A program made the position numbers and the translations under genes. From NCBI RefSeq assembly GCF_003234185.1, contig NZ_QKSM01000001.1:62001-126000 (forward strand): a stretch of 64,000 nucleotides of DNA, read 5' to 3'. The DNA is from Curtobacterium sp. MCSS17_008 (GTDB lineage: Bacteria > Actinomycetota > Actinomycetes > Actinomycetales > Microbacteriaceae). Below the pieces are notes generated by a model. That model was not told the origin of the DNA, searched no databases, and was given only the letters and a program-made list of their open reading frames with translations. How positions within the stretch are numbered: the stretch's first letter is position 1; the number at the start of each line of letters is the position of its first letter. This document shows, one piece after another, positions 1 through 10,311 of the stretch.

Positions 1-2
1 CG

Positions 3-596
3 ACGCCGGTGTTCTTCGGCGGCCTGCTGCTGAAGCTCGTCTTCTCGGTCTGGCTCGACTGGCTCCCGCTGGGCGACCGGGCGTCGACCCGGGTCTCGCT
101 CATCCTCGACAACATCCCCGGCGCGTCGGGCATCTACATCATCGACGCGCTCCGCACGGGGAACGCGCAGATCATCGGCGACGTGTTGTCGCACGCGGTC
201 CTGCCGGCCCTGACGCTCGGGCTGCTCACCGCCGGCATCTTCCTGCGCCTGGTGCGCGCCAACATGATCGGCTCGCTCGGCTCCGAGTACGTCGACGCGG
301 CCCGCTCGCGCGGCGTCCGGGAGGCGCGGCTCGTCCGCACCCACGCGTTCCGTCCGGCCCTGGTCCCGATCATCACCGTGATGGGTCTGCAGATCGCCAT
401 GCTGCTGGGCGGTTCGGTGCTCACCGAGACCACCTTCGGATGGCGGGGACTCGGCTTCGAGCTCAACCAGTACCTGTCCGCTCGCGACTTCGTCGCCGTC
501 CAGGGCATCGTCGCGATGCTCGCGGTGATCGTCGCGGTGACGAACTTCGTCGTCGACGTCGTCGCGGCGCTCATCGACCCGAGAGTGAGGTTCTAG
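3..596 (+). CDS. ABC importer permease, DppB/OppB family (5' truncated by window edge)
   Basis: This is the C-terminal part of a binding-protein-dependent transport permease of the peptide/nickel class. It forms half of the membrane channel of an oligopeptide-type ABC importer. The reading frame is already open at the first bases, so the true start lies outside the window. Hydrophobic helices surround a cytoplasmic EAA-type loop, seen around EYVDAARSRGVREARLV, which docks on the ATPase subunits. The last residues (VVAALIDPRVRF) match the usual DppB terminus. The next permease starts two bases after its stop, so the genes are one operon with the fused ATPase that follows. The substrate cannot be told from the sequence; di- or oligopeptides are the family default. 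Confidence 0.93.
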   Translation, partial: TPVFFGGLLLKLVFSVWLDWLPLGDRASTRVSLILDNIPGASGIYIIDALRTGNAQIIGDVLSHAVLPALTLGLLTAGIFLRLVRANMIGSLGSEYVDAARSRGVREARLVRTHAFRPALVPIITVMGLQIAMLLGGSVLTETTFGWRGLGFELNQYLSARDFVAVQGIVAMLAVIVAVTNFVVDVVAALIDPRVRF

Positions 597-598
597 CG

Positions 599-1593
599 AT
601 GGCCGACACCTCGCTCGTCGACCGCCACGAGCCGCTCTGGAAGCGGCTGCCCGTGGTGGTCCAGCTCCGCAAGAGCACCGGCTGGCAGCGCGGCATGCTC
701 ATCACCGGTGTGGTCATCTGCGCGCTGTACCTCGTGATCGCGGTCGCCGCCCCGCTCATCGCGCCCTACGGGTTCGGTCAGCTCCAGGACGCCGACGGAC
801 AGAGCTTCCCGCGCACCGGTGCCCCGAGCGCCGAGCACGTCTGGGGCACGACCGTCGGTGGCTTCGACGTGTTCAGCCGCGTCGTCTTCGGCGCCCGCAC
901 CGCGGTCCTGGTCGTGATCGTCGCGGTCGTCGTCTCGATCACCATCGGGGTGGTCCTCGGCATGGTCTCCGGCTACATCGGCGGCTGGCTCGACCGGATC
1001 CTCGTCGTGGTCGCCGACGCGATCTACGCGTTCCCGTCGCTGCTCCTGGCGATCGTCGTGTCGATCGTCATCTCGGGCGGCAACTCGAGCTACGCCGGCG
1101 GCATCGTCGCAGCGGCCATCTCGATCACCGTGGTCTACGTCCCGCAGTACTTCCGCGTCGTCCGCGCCGAGGCCGTGCGCCTGAAGAACGAGGCGTTCGT
1201 CGAGTCCGCCCGGGTGATCGGCACGAACCCGTGGCGCATCATGACCCGTCACGTGCTCCGCAACTCGACCCGGTCGCTGCCGCTGATCCTGACGCTCAAC
1301 GCGAGCGACGCGATCCTGACGCTCGCCGGCCTCGGCTTCCTCGGCTTCGGCATCGGCCCGACGGCCGGTGCCGAGTGGGGGTACGACCTCAGCCGCGCGC
1401 TGTCCGACGTCGCGTCCGGCGTCTGGTGGACCGGTGTCTTCCCGGGCGTCGCGATCGTCGTGCTCGTGCTCGGCGTGACCTTCATCGGCGAGAGCCTCAA
1501 CGACATCTCCGACCCGCGTCTGCGCGCCCGTCGCCGGCTCTCACAGCTGGTGTCGACGAAGCGCCGGGCGAGCAACACGGAAGGGGCGGCCGC

Positions 1594-1597
<4 letters not shown>
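599..1597 (+). CDS. ABC importer permease, DppC/OppC family
   Basis: This is the second permease of the peptide-type importer, 332 residues, the normal length for DppC. The N-terminus carries the short OppC-type leader (WKRLP...) before the first helix, then a periplasmic-side loop containing GTTVGGFDVFSR, which is typical of this subfamily. The remaining helices include an EAA loop (EAFVESARVIGTNPWRI). I chose ATG 599, just after the upstream stop, because the N-terminus then matches the family; the longer open frame upstream is only read-through inside the preceding gene. Its stop overlaps the start of the ATPase gene (ATGA at 1594-1597), indicating translational coupling. It should heterodimerise with the upstream permease. 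Confidence 0.94.
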
Positions 1598-3312
<1,715 letters not shown>

Positions 3313-3324
3313 CCCGACGTGACC

Positions 3325-3373
3325 GGCCTGGAGGCGCGGCGTGCGTCGTCGGCGCACGCCGCGCCTCCAGGCC
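3325..3373. terminator. Perfect 21-bp hairpin between ABC ATPase genes
   Basis: The arms at 3325-3345 and 3353-3373 are perfectly complementary over 21 bp with a 7-nt loop. The arm begins GGCCTGGAGGCGCGG, so it belongs to the same hairpin family as the elements near 35.5, 38.8, 43.8, 55.4 and 61.0 kb. It follows the stop of the fused ATPase by 12 bases. There is no clear run of T, so if it terminates transcription it does so by stem strength, or it may attenuate expression or stabilise the upstream mRNA. Confidence 0.75.
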
Positions 3374-3459
3374 GTCACCTCCACCGCACCACACACGACG
3401 GTGCCGCTCACCCCGGTCCGTCGCGAACCGCCGCCAGGGGGCGGCGCGGAAGGGGATCC

Positions 3460-4392
3460 ATGATCGCGGTGAACGGCCCGGCGGTCGTCGCAGACGACGT
3501 CTCGATCGAGTACCGGGGCGTGCGCGGCGCGGCCCCCATCCGGGCGGTGGACGGCGTCAGCCTCACCGTGCGGCAGGGCGAGATCCTCGCGCTGCTCGGC
3601 GAGTCCGGGTCCGGCAAGTCCACCTTCGCCGCCGCGGTCGCCGGGCAGCTCGGTGCCACGGGCGAGGGTGAGGGCGCGCACCGGCGACACATCGCCGGCG
3701 GCGAGCTCACGGTGCTCGGACAGCGGGTGCGCGGACTCCGCCCCAGCTCGCGGAAGGCGCAGCGCCTCACCGGACGCATCGGCTACCTGCCGCAGGACGC
3801 GGCGGACCGGCTGAGCCCTGACCTGACCGTCGGCGAGGCGATCGCCGAACCCATCTACGTCCGCGACCGGCGGTTCGACCGCAAGGAGGCCGGGCTCATC
3901 GTCGCCCGCCTGGTCGACGCCGTGCACCTCCCGCTCGGGGTGATGCGGCTGAACACCTGGGAGCTGTCGAGCGGTCAGCGGCAGCGGGTGGCCCTCGCCC
4001 GCGCCCTGGTGCTCGAGCCGCAGCTGCTCGTCGCGGACGAACCGGCGCGCGGCGTCGACGTCCTCGTCCGTCAGTCGGTCCTCGAAGCGCTCGCGAACCT
4101 GCAGGTCGGACGCCGTTTCTCCGCCGTCGTCGTGTCGAGCGACCTCCGCGAGGCCCGAGCGCTCGCGGACCGCGTCGCCGTCATGGCCGAGGGGCGTCTG
4201 GTCGGCCTCGGCACCTTCGACGAGGTCCTCGACAACCCGGTCGACCCCTACGTGCGGACCCTCGCCGCGACCGCCGCACGGCCGGTGAAGCGCCGGCCGG
4301 GAACCCCGACGGCACCCCGTCGGTCGTCGGCGCCCCGCCGTCCGGTCGGCGCCGGGACCGGGCCGCGCGTCGAGCGTCAGGAGAACGCATGA
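3460..4392 (+). CDS. ABC transporter ATPase, peptide-importer type, with degenerate motifs
   Basis: This is a single nucleotide-binding domain of 310 residues, resembling the DppF class. Walker A is intact (GESGSGKS, residues 47-54) and so is Walker B (LLVADE, 189-194). The signature is LSSGQ (169-173) rather than LSGGQ, and the switch histidine is replaced: SSD at 226-228 where SHD is expected. About 40 extra residues follow the domain and are basic and proline-rich. ATG 3460 was chosen because the open frame upstream runs through the 3325-3373 hairpin. The gene couples to the dehydrogenase downstream (ATGA at 4389-4392). Activity may be weak, or the protein may act only together with another ATPase; this is inference from motif loss. 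Confidence 0.88.
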   Translation: MIAVNGPAVVADDVSIEYRGVRGAAPIRAVDGVSLTVRQGEILALLGESGSGKSTFAAAVAGQLGATGEGEGAHRRHIAGGELTVLGQRVRGLRPSSRKAQRLTGRIGYLPQDAADRLSPDLTVGEAIAEPIYVRDRRFDRKEAGLIVARLVDAVHLPLGVMRLNTWELSSGQRQRVALARALVLEPQLLVADEPARGVDVLVRQSVLEALANLQVGRRFSAVVVSSDLREARALADRVAVMAEGRLVGLGTFDEVLDNPVDPYVRTLAATAARPVKRRPGTPTAPRRSSAPRRPVGAGTGPRVERQENA

Positions 4393-5402
4393 GCACCACG
4401 ACCGCAGCCGGCGCCCGCGGGCACCGCGCCGTCGTCACGGACGCCGGAGCACCGCTGCCCGTCGACCCGCCCGTGGCCGGACCGGTCGCGATCCTGCCGT
4501 CGGCAGCGGACCTGCACGCCGACGCCGTGCGTCAGGCCGGCGGCACGGTCGGGGAACTCGGCGACGACACGCGGGGCATCGTGTGGCTCGACGCCCGCGA
4601 CCCCGACGGGCTCGAGGCCGCGCTCGCGCAGGCCCCCGCCGTCGGTTGGGTGCAGCTCCCCTTCGCCGGCGTCGACGCCTTCGCCCACCTGATCGAGTCG
4701 CACGGCGACCGCGTGCTCTTCACCTCGGCGAAGGGTGCCTACGCCGAACCCGTCGCCGAGCACGCGCTCGCGCTGACGCTCGCCACGCTGCGGGTGCTGC
4801 AGAAGCGTGCCCGTGCCACGTCGTGGGCGACCGAGCCCGAGGGCGTCTCGTTGTACGGGCGGAACGTCGTCGTGATCGGTGCGGGCGGCATCGCGTTGGA
4901 GTACATCCGGCTCGTGGCGCCGTTCGAGGTCTCGGTGACGGTGGTGCGACGATCGGCCGATCCCGTGCCCGGTGCCGACCGCACGGTGACGACCGACGCG
5001 CTCGACGAGGTCCTGCCGGACGCCGACGTCGTCGTGGTCGCGGCGGCGATGACCTCGGGTACGGCGAAGCTGTTCGACGCCCGTCGGATCGGGCTCATGA
5101 AACCGTCGGCCCGTCTCGTCAACATCGCCCGCGGGGGACTGGTGGACACCGACGCGCTCGTCACGGCGCTGCGCGAGGGCACGATCGCGGCCGCGGCACT
5201 CGACGTCACCGACCCGGAGCCGCTCCCGGACGGGCACCCGCTGTGGGACGAGCCGGGCGCGATCATCACGCCCCACCAGGCGGACACACCGGACATGGTG
5301 GCGCCCCTGCTCGCCGAGCGGGTCCGGGCGAACAGCGAGGCGTTCCTGGCCGGCTCGGGCTCGGGGTTCGTGGGCGTCGTCGACCCCGCTGCGGGGTACT
5401 GA
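4389..5402 (+). CDS. D-isomer-specific 2-hydroxyacid dehydrogenase family protein
   Basis: This is a 337-residue NAD(P)-dependent oxidoreductase that in its family interconverts 2-hydroxyacids and 2-ketoacids. The nucleotide-binding loop reads VVVIGAGGIALEYI. The catalytic arginine lies in VNIARGGLVD, the acidic partner in the DPEPLP segment, and the histidine in IITPHQAD. The N-terminal catalytic domain is shortened and atypical, as in the actinobacterial subgroup of this family. The start ATG overlaps the upstream ATPase stop, placing it at the end of the importer operon. That suggests, but does not prove, that it acts on imported material. The exact substrate is unknown. Confidence 0.88.
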   Translation: MSTTTAAGARGHRAVVTDAGAPLPVDPPVAGPVAILPSAADLHADAVRQAGGTVGELGDDTRGIVWLDARDPDGLEAALAQAPAVGWVQLPFAGVDAFAHLIESHGDRVLFTSAKGAYAEPVAEHALALTLATLRVLQKRARATSWATEPEGVSLYGRNVVVIGAGGIALEYIRLVAPFEVSVTVVRRSADPVPGADRTVTTDALDEVLPDADVVVVAAAMTSGTAKLFDARRIGLMKPSARLVNIARGGLVDTDALVTALREGTIAAAALDVTDPEPLPDGHPLWDEPGAIITPHQADTPDMVAPLLAERVRANSEAFLAGSGSGFVGVVDPAAGY

Positions 5403-5527
5403 GCGCCGCGGCGGGCGCCGTCCTCGTGGGCGGCGCGCCCGGGATGCGGCGCCGATGCGCGGACCGGGCCTCCGGTGCTGCTATGCTGTTACCCGTTGTT
5501 CGCGAGACATTCGCCAGCGGACAGTGA
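5403..5527 (+). promoter_or_regulatory. Probable promoter region of tRNA-Asn
   Basis: This gap separates the dehydrogenase stop from the tRNA. A TATGCT hexamer at 5482-5487 is the best -10 candidate on the plus strand; I see no convincing TTGACA-like -35 at the right distance. Nothing suggests a coding gene. Confidence 0.35.
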
Positions 5528-5600
5528 TCCTCGATAGCTCAATTGGCAGAGCAGCCGGCTGTTAACCGGCAGGTTGTTGGTTCGAGTCCAACTCGGGGAG
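5528..5600 (+). tRNA. tRNA-Asn (anticodon GTT)
   Basis: The cloverleaf is clear. The acceptor TCCTCGA pairs with TCGGGGA (one T-G pair). T8 and A9 are present, the D arm contains AATTGGCAGA, the anticodon loop CTGTTAA carries GTT, and the T loop reads TTCGAGT. The discriminator base is G at 5600, and CCA is not encoded. No integrase or attachment duplication is visible next to it. Confidence 0.95.
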
Positions 5601-5727
5601 CATCAGGTCCTCACCCTCTGGGTGGGGACCTTCTGCGTTCCACGAGGTCCATCCGCCTCCCCGGGGCCGTCCTTCCCCGCTGCTAGCCTGAGCCAGCGCA
5701 CCCAGATCCACGGAAGGCCATCGTTCG

Positions 5728-7260
5728 ATGTCGTTGACCCAGGAGTCCGTCACCGGGCACACCACCGGTGCGCGACGTGATGTGGTCCTCGGACACGTGG
5801 CCCGTGCCCTGTCCTCCCGCACCGCGTTCGTCGTGGTGCTGGTCGCGTTCCTGCTCCTCGGGTTCTTCTTCGCGATCACGATCCACGTGCCGGCATCGGC
5901 CGCTCCGGACGAGGTCCGGCACATCGGCAACATCATGTTCTACGCGGCGCGCCCCTGGACGGCCGGACCCTTCGTCCACGACGCCCCGGAGTCGACGCTC
6001 CGGCTCGGCGAGGTGACGCGCTTCCCGGCGTACCTCTACTACTACGTGATGTCGTTCCCGGCGAAGGCGGCCCTGGCGGTCGGCCTCGACCAGGAGCGCA
6101 CCGTGATGGTCCTGCGCGGGATCGACGTGCTCGCGGCCGGTGCCGGTCTGTACGCCCTCCGGGTGATGTTCCGGAACGCCGGCGTCCCGACCGCGATCGG
6201 GCTGCTCGCCATCGTGACGACCGCCTTCACCGGGCGGTACGTCTGGCAGGCCGCGACGATCAGCTACGACGCCCCGTCGATGGCGGCCTTCTTCCTGTTC
6301 GCTGCGGTGGCGGTCAAGGTCGCGCGCGGTGGGGGACTCCGGACCCTGGCCTGGCTGGTCGTGACCGCGATGCTGGCGGTCATGCTGAAGTACTCGCAGG
6401 TGCCGCTGCTCCTGGCCGGCGCGTTCTTCGCGATCCTGTTCCGGTACCGGGTCGACGGGTTCTCGTGGCTCCGGCACCCGGTGCGCCGCGCGGTGACGGG
6501 CTTCCGGGAGCGCCCGGGGCGGTCCGTCGTGCTCGTCGTGGTCGGCGCCGTGCTCCTCGCCCTCGTGCTCGAGCGGTTCGGCGTGAACCTGCTCGTCCAC
6601 CGGGCGCTGAACCCGGACTGCGCCGAGATCCACAGCCGTGCGGCCTGCATGGACTTCGACATCTTCCGGCGCAACTACAACGCGTCCCGGGCGCACGACC
6701 TGGCCGCCGCCGCCGGCACCCTCGAGCCGTTCCACCCGATCGCGTTCCTCTGGACGTGGGTCACGACCTACTTCCGGTCGCTGTTCTTCTTCTGGGGTCC
6801 GACGCTGTCGTGGCGGCCGAACACCGGCGTGGTCCTGTTCGGCGGGACCGTGCTCGTCGCCGCGGTCGTGGTCACGGTCACGCAGCTCCGGCGCGTGCTG
6901 CGCTCCGCATCCCTCTGGTGGCTGGTGGCCGTCCCGGTCGCCTACACGCTCGCCGTGCTGTGCTTCAACGCCGCGACCGCGGTCAACCTGCGACAGGAGT
7001 TCGCCTTCTCCGGACGATACCTGCTGCCGGTGCTGCCGATGATCGCCGCGGTGGTCCTGCTCGGCGTGACCTCGTGGCTGTACCGACTGCAGGGGCGGGC
7101 TGCGACGACCGCGTGGGTCGTCGTCGCCGTCGTCGGCGTCGTGCTGTTCGCGCTCTACAACCCGGTCAGTGCCTTCTTCCCCTACGCGTCGTCACCGGCG
7201 TGGTACTCCGGCTGGGCGCAGGGCGTCCTGCCGCACTGGGTGACCGGGGTGCGCTCGTGA
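5728..7260 (+). CDS. Polytopic membrane protein, DUF2142 / GT-C glycosyltransferase-like
   Basis: This 510-residue protein has about ten or more hydrophobic helices. The first periplasmic loop contains PDEVRH, matching the acidic motif region of DUF2142 membrane proteins, which are thought to have a GT-C glycosyltransferase fold. Substrate and function are not known; a role in moving sugars onto lipid-linked or surface polymers is inferred from the fold. A large extracytoplasmic segment in the middle has two cysteines (NPDCAE and RAACMD) that could form a disulfide. A ribosome site (GGAAGG) lies ahead of ATG 5728. Its stop overlaps the GTG start of the pentapeptide-repeat gene (GTGA at 7257-7260), so the two are translationally coupled. 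Confidence 0.78.
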   Translation: MSLTQESVTGHTTGARRDVVLGHVARALSSRTAFVVVLVAFLLLGFFFAITIHVPASAAPDEVRHIGNIMFYAARPWTAGPFVHDAPESTLRLGEVTRFPAYLYYYVMSFPAKAALAVGLDQERTVMVLRGIDVLAAGAGLYALRVMFRNAGVPTAIGLLAIVTTAFTGRYVWQAATISYDAPSMAAFFLFAAVAVKVARGGGLRTLAWLVVTAMLAVMLKYSQVPLLLAGAFFAILFRYRVDGFSWLRHPVRRAVTGFRERPGRSVVLVVVGAVLLALVLERFGVNLLVHRALNPDCAEIHSRAACMDFDIFRRNYNASRAHDLAAAAGTLEPFHPIAFLWTWVTTYFRSLFFFWGPTLSWRPNTGVVLFGGTVLVAAVVVTVTQLRRVLRSASLWWLVAVPVAYTLAVLCFNAATAVNLRQEFAFSGRYLLPVLPMIAAVVLLGVTSWLYRLQGRAATTAWVVVAVVGVVLFALYNPVSAFFPYASSPAWYSGWAQGVLPHWVTGVRS

Positions 7261-7964
7261 CCGCGGCGCCGCGCACCCGGACCGTCCTCGTCGTGGTGTT
7301 GACGGTCCTGTTCTTCGTGGTCATCGGCGTGGCCGCGTTCGCCCGCACGGGCGGCACCGGTGCCGGCGAGCGCCGGGTCGGCTCCTGTGTGGTGCAGACG
7401 GTCCCGCAGCCCGGGTCGGTCACGACGTGCGCGCGCCTGGACCTCACGGACGCCGACCTCGCCACCCAGGACCTCCGACTGGCCGACCTCCACGGAGCCT
7501 CCCTGCGTGGCGCCGACCTGCGGCAGGCGGTGCTCTTCGGTGCGGACCTGCGCGGGGCCGATCTGCGCGGTGCCGACCTGCAAGGCGTCGATCTGTACGC
7601 TGCCGACCTCACCGGGGCGGACCTGCGGCAGGCGAGTCTCGTCGGCGCGAACCTCGTCGGTGCCGACATCACCGACGCCCACATCGACGGCGTCGACCTG
7701 ACGGACGCGAAGATCGCCGGGCTGACGGTGCGCGGCACGCCGATGGAGCTCGCCGACCGTACGGTCCGCAGCCCGGACGGCGAGCGCGTCAGCGTGCGCA
7801 TCCAACTCGAGCTCCCGCGGGGCGTGTCGTCACGCAGCTGCGTCGGGCAGGTCGTGCGTGCCGACGTCGGCACGACCGAGGTCAGGTGCCGGATGAGCAC
7901 CGAGGCGCGCGAGGGCCGCCTCGACCAGCGAGCGACGATCACCGTCACGGGGTCGTCCCGCTGA
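7257..7964 (+). CDS. Membrane-anchored pentapeptide-repeat protein
   Basis: This is a 235-residue protein with one N-terminal hydrophobic helix (about residues 9-29), then a short cysteine-containing segment (SCVVQT... TTCARLDL). About 15 pentapeptide repeats of the A(D/N)LXX type follow, with units such as ADLRG, ADLQG and ADLTG. They should form a right-handed quadrilateral beta helix outside the membrane. The last 70 residues are non-repetitive and contain two more cysteines (RSCVGQ, VRCRMS). GTG 7257 overlaps the stop of the DUF2142 gene, so the two products are probably made together. Pentapeptide helices are generally binding scaffolds; no specific activity can be assigned. Confidence 0.85.
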   Translation: MTAAPRTRTVLVVVLTVLFFVVIGVAAFARTGGTGAGERRVGSCVVQTVPQPGSVTTCARLDLTDADLATQDLRLADLHGASLRGADLRQAVLFGADLRGADLRGADLQGVDLYAADLTGADLRQASLVGANLVGADITDAHIDGVDLTDAKIAGLTVRGTPMELADRTVRSPDGERVSVRIQLELPRGVSSRSCVGQVVRADVGTTEVRCRMSTEAREGRLDQRATITVTGSSR

Positions 7965-8141
7965 GTCACGGCGCGCACGACCGTGGGTGCCGAGGAGGGC
8001 GCGACAGGCCGTGACCGTCGCGTGCGCCTGTGCGTCGGCCGGACCGGGGACGGCAGGGGACGGCAGGGGAGGGACGCCGAGCGCGGCGTGCGCGTCAATG
8101 CCGGTCAGCGGCGACCCACCGGAAGCTGTTAGCGTTCACAG
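7965..8141 (+). promoter_or_regulatory. Gap with a -10 hexamer at the lipoprotein start
   Basis: This 177-nt gap holds a short direct repeat (GGGGACGGCA twice, near 8046-8065) and, at 8130-8135, TAGCGT lying six bases before the GTG start of the lipoprotein gene. With no ribosome site between, this looks like a leaderless promoter. I see no gene in it. Confidence 0.5.
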
Positions 8142-8645
8142 GTGACCATCGTGCGCCGGACCCTCGCAGCGGCGCTCGTCGTCGTGGGTGCCCTCGGGTT
8201 CGTGGGCTGCACGGCGGGCGCGGATCCGGAGCGGGACGACCCGGTCGACCAGGACTCGACCTCCGAGGTGACGTCGTCGGGCAGCGCGCCGATCGTCTTC
8301 GCGTTCGTCTGCGACGACGGCGGTGTGGACAGCGGCGGCGAGGACGCGTCCGAGACGTACACGACGTACGCCGCCGTGTGGGAGGCGGATCACACCGACT
8401 GCCGAGCCGAACGCATCACCGGGACGGAGATGTCCGCGCAGCAGCGCGCGGCCGTGCGGGCGACCGACGGCCGCGCATCGCTCGAGGAGCTCGCCGCGAC
8501 CTGCGCGGAGCGCGGGGTGGCGCCGTGGCGGTCCTCCGTCGAGACCACCGCGCAGGCGGACCTCGCCGCCGGACTCCTCGAGTACTGCCCCGGTCATCCG
8601 GACCACCACCGCCTGCGGGACGCGCTCGCGGCCCACCGGGGCTGA
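8142..8645 (+). CDS. Secreted lipoprotein of unknown function
   Basis: This is a 167-residue protein with a basic N-terminus, a hydrophobic stretch and a lipobox ending in GFVGC, so the mature protein would be lipid-anchored at Cys23 on the outer face of the membrane. The mature part is acidic and has four further cysteines (FVCDDG, HTDCRA, ATCAER, EYCPGH), which could form two disulfides. I do not recognise the domain. GTG 8142 is preceded at six bases by TAGCGT, suggesting leaderless transcription. The gene converges with peptide deformylase, with only 17 bases between the two stops. Confidence 0.82.
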   Translation: MTIVRRTLAAALVVVGALGFVGCTAGADPERDDPVDQDSTSEVTSSGSAPIVFAFVCDDGGVDSGGEDASETYTTYAAVWEADHTDCRAERITGTEMSAQQRAAVRATDGRASLEELAATCAERGVAPWRSSVETTAQADLAAGLLEYCPGHPDHHRLRDALAAHRG

Positions 8646-8660
8646 GCCGGGCCTCCCGGC
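8646..8660. terminator. Short hairpin between convergent genes
   Basis: GCCGGG (8646-8651) and CCCGGC (8655-8660) pair around a three-base loop. They almost fill the gap between the convergent lipoprotein and def stops. The stem is short, so termination is a guess from position. Confidence 0.4.
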
Positions 8661-8662
8661 CG

Positions 8663-9238
8663 TCAGCCCTCGGGGTGGTCGCGTCCGGGCAGCCAGGACT
8701 TGCCGGGTCCGCCCCAGCTGCTCCTGCGGATCGCCTTGGCGACCTGCTTGCCGTACGGGTGTGCGAGCCGGTCGGCGTACAGGTAGCCGTCGAGGTGGTC
8801 GTACTCGTGCTGGAAGATGCGGGCGAGCCAGCCGTGGGCCTCGACCTCGAACGGATCGCCGTGCTCGTCCACCGCACGGAGCAGGACGCCCTCGGCGCGG
8901 CGCAGCGGGAAACGCTCACCCGGGATCGAGAGGCAGCCCTCGGACTCGTCGTCCTCGTCGAGCTCCTCGACGGACTCGGGGACGGGCGGGGTCGTCCACA
9001 GCACGGGGTTCACGGCGACGCCGCGGTGCAGCACGTCCTCGTCGTCCGTCCAGGAGTAGACGAAGAGCCGCTTGCCGATCCCGACCTGCGGGCCGGCGAG
9101 CCCGACCCCGGGAGCCAGGTCCATCGTCTCGTACATGTCCCGCACCAGGGCACGGAGGTCGTCGTCGAACGCGGTGACCTCCGATGCACGCTCGTGCAGG
9201 ACGGGTTCGCCGGTGATGCGGATCGGGAGCACGGCCAT
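8663..9238 (-). CDS. def: Peptide deformylase
   Basis: This metallo-hydrolase removes the formyl group from the initiator methionine of new proteins. All three family motifs are present in 191 residues: GVGLAGPQVG (motif 1), EGCLS with the metal-binding cysteine (motif 2), and QHEYDHLDG with the HExxH metal and catalytic residues (motif 3). Length and layout fit the actinobacterial type. Upstream, TAACCT (9245-9250 on the minus strand) ends six bases before the ATG with no ribosome site, so the transcript is probably leaderless. The divergent transporter gene has its own hexamer 15 bases further on. The enzyme acts in the same pathway as the methionine aminopeptidase near 63 kb. Confidence 0.97.
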   Translation of the reverse strand: MAVLPIRITGEPVLHERASEVTAFDDDLRALVRDMYETMDLAPGVGLAGPQVGIGKRLFVYSWTDDEDVLHRGVAVNPVLWTTPPVPESVEELDEDDESEGCLSIPGERFPLRRAEGVLLRAVDEHGDPFEVEAHGWLARIFQHEYDHLDGYLYADRLAHPYGKQVAKAIRRSSWGGPGKSWLPGRDHPEG

Positions 9239-9244
9239 TCACCC

Positions 9245-9271
9245 AGGTTATCCGGCGCAGACCGGTAGCCT
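9245..9271. promoter_or_regulatory. Back-to-back -10 hexamers of def and DMT transporter
   Basis: TAACCT at 9245-9250 (minus) serves def, and TAGCCT at 9266-9271 (plus) serves the transporter. Each ends exactly six bases before its start codon. Both transcripts would be leaderless and their promoters would overlap, allowing interference between them. Seen directly; function inferred. Confidence 0.55.
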
Positions 9272-9277
9272 CGACCC

Positions 9278-10189
9278 GTGACGACCGACCTCCCGATCCC
9301 GGAAGCGGTCAACCTGACCCCGTTCCAAGCCCTGATGATCCCCGTCGCACTCGTCGGCGCGGTCTTCCTGTCACTCGGGGCGCAGTACCAGAGCCGCGGC
9401 GTGCAGCGGGTCGAGGCGCGACTCGGACGGCAGTCGAAGGGGCTGTCGGTCCGGCACGTGGTCGCGCTCCTCACGAGCGGCTGGTGGGTGCTCGGCACGC
9501 TCATGCTCGGGTTGGCCGTCGTGCTGCAGCTCATCAGCATCACGAACGCCCCGCTCATCGTCGTGCAGCCCCTCGGCGCCGTCGCCCTGGTGATCACGAC
9601 GTGGTTCTCGTCCCGCTCCAGCGGTGTGCCGCTCGGGCAGCAGGCCCGACGGGCGGTGTGGACGTGCATCATCGGCGTCGGGATCTTCGTCGCCATCGCG
9701 GCGTTCGTCGGTCGCGAGAACGCGATCACCCGCGAGCAGCTCGTCACGATCCTGCTCGTCCTGGCGGTGGTCCTCGTGATCGTCCTCGTCTCCTTCCGGC
9801 TCGCGGCGAGGCGGGCGAGCGCGCTGTACTACATCGTCGGCGCCGGCGTCCTCTACGGGTTCGTGGCGACGCTCGCGAAGGTCGTGCTCAACCGCTTCCT
9901 GCACGGCACCGTCGACTGGCTGACCGCGATCGCCATCGCCGGGGTCGTCGTGGCGGCAGCACTCGGCGGGTACTTCGTGCAGAACGCGTACTCGAGCGGG
10001 TCCGCCGACCTGGTGATCGCGGGGCTGACCGTGATCGACCCGATCGTGGCGGTGGGCATCGGCGTCATCGTGCTCGGCGAGGCCGCCGGGGCCCCGTGGA
10101 TCGCCGTGGTCGGGTTCCTCGTGGCAGCGGTGGTCGCCATCGCCGGGGTGTTCCTGCTCGCGAAGCACCACCCGGAGACCCGGCGCTGA
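9278..10189 (+). CDS. DMT-superfamily transporter (EamA/NIPA-like)
   Basis: This is a 303-residue inner membrane protein with about nine to ten hydrophobic helices in the two-repeat plan of drug/metabolite transporters. The first half ends in an APLIVVQPLG segment and the second in SADLVIAGLTVIDPIVAVGIG, the matched positions of the internal duplication seen in NIPA-like and EamA proteins. The ligand is unknown; Mg2+ is transported by some NIPA relatives, but nothing here decides it. GTG 9278 follows TAGCCT by six bases, so a leaderless mRNA is likely. It is divergent from def. Confidence 0.8.
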   Translation: MTTDLPIPEAVNLTPFQALMIPVALVGAVFLSLGAQYQSRGVQRVEARLGRQSKGLSVRHVVALLTSGWWVLGTLMLGLAVVLQLISITNAPLIVVQPLGAVALVITTWFSSRSSGVPLGQQARRAVWTCIIGVGIFVAIAAFVGRENAITREQLVTILLVLAVVLVIVLVSFRLAARRASALYYIVGAGVLYGFVATLAKVVLNRFLHGTVDWLTAIAIAGVVVAAALGGYFVQNAYSSGSADLVIAGLTVIDPIVAVGIGVIVLGEAAGAPWIAVVGFLVAAVVAIAGVFLLAKHHPETRR

Positions 10190-10311
10190 GCAGACCGGGG
10201 GCCGTGGGAGTCGGGCCGGGGGATCACCCGCGAGGCTGACGCGGGCCCTCGCGACGGTGCGGTACCGTCGAGGCCCGACCAGCAATCGCCCACGAGAGGA
10301 CGACGCCAGCC

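Noticed and set aside
5528-5600. tRNA-Asn as an integration site
   Set aside because: There is no integrase, no repeated 3' tRNA fragment and no change in composition on either side.
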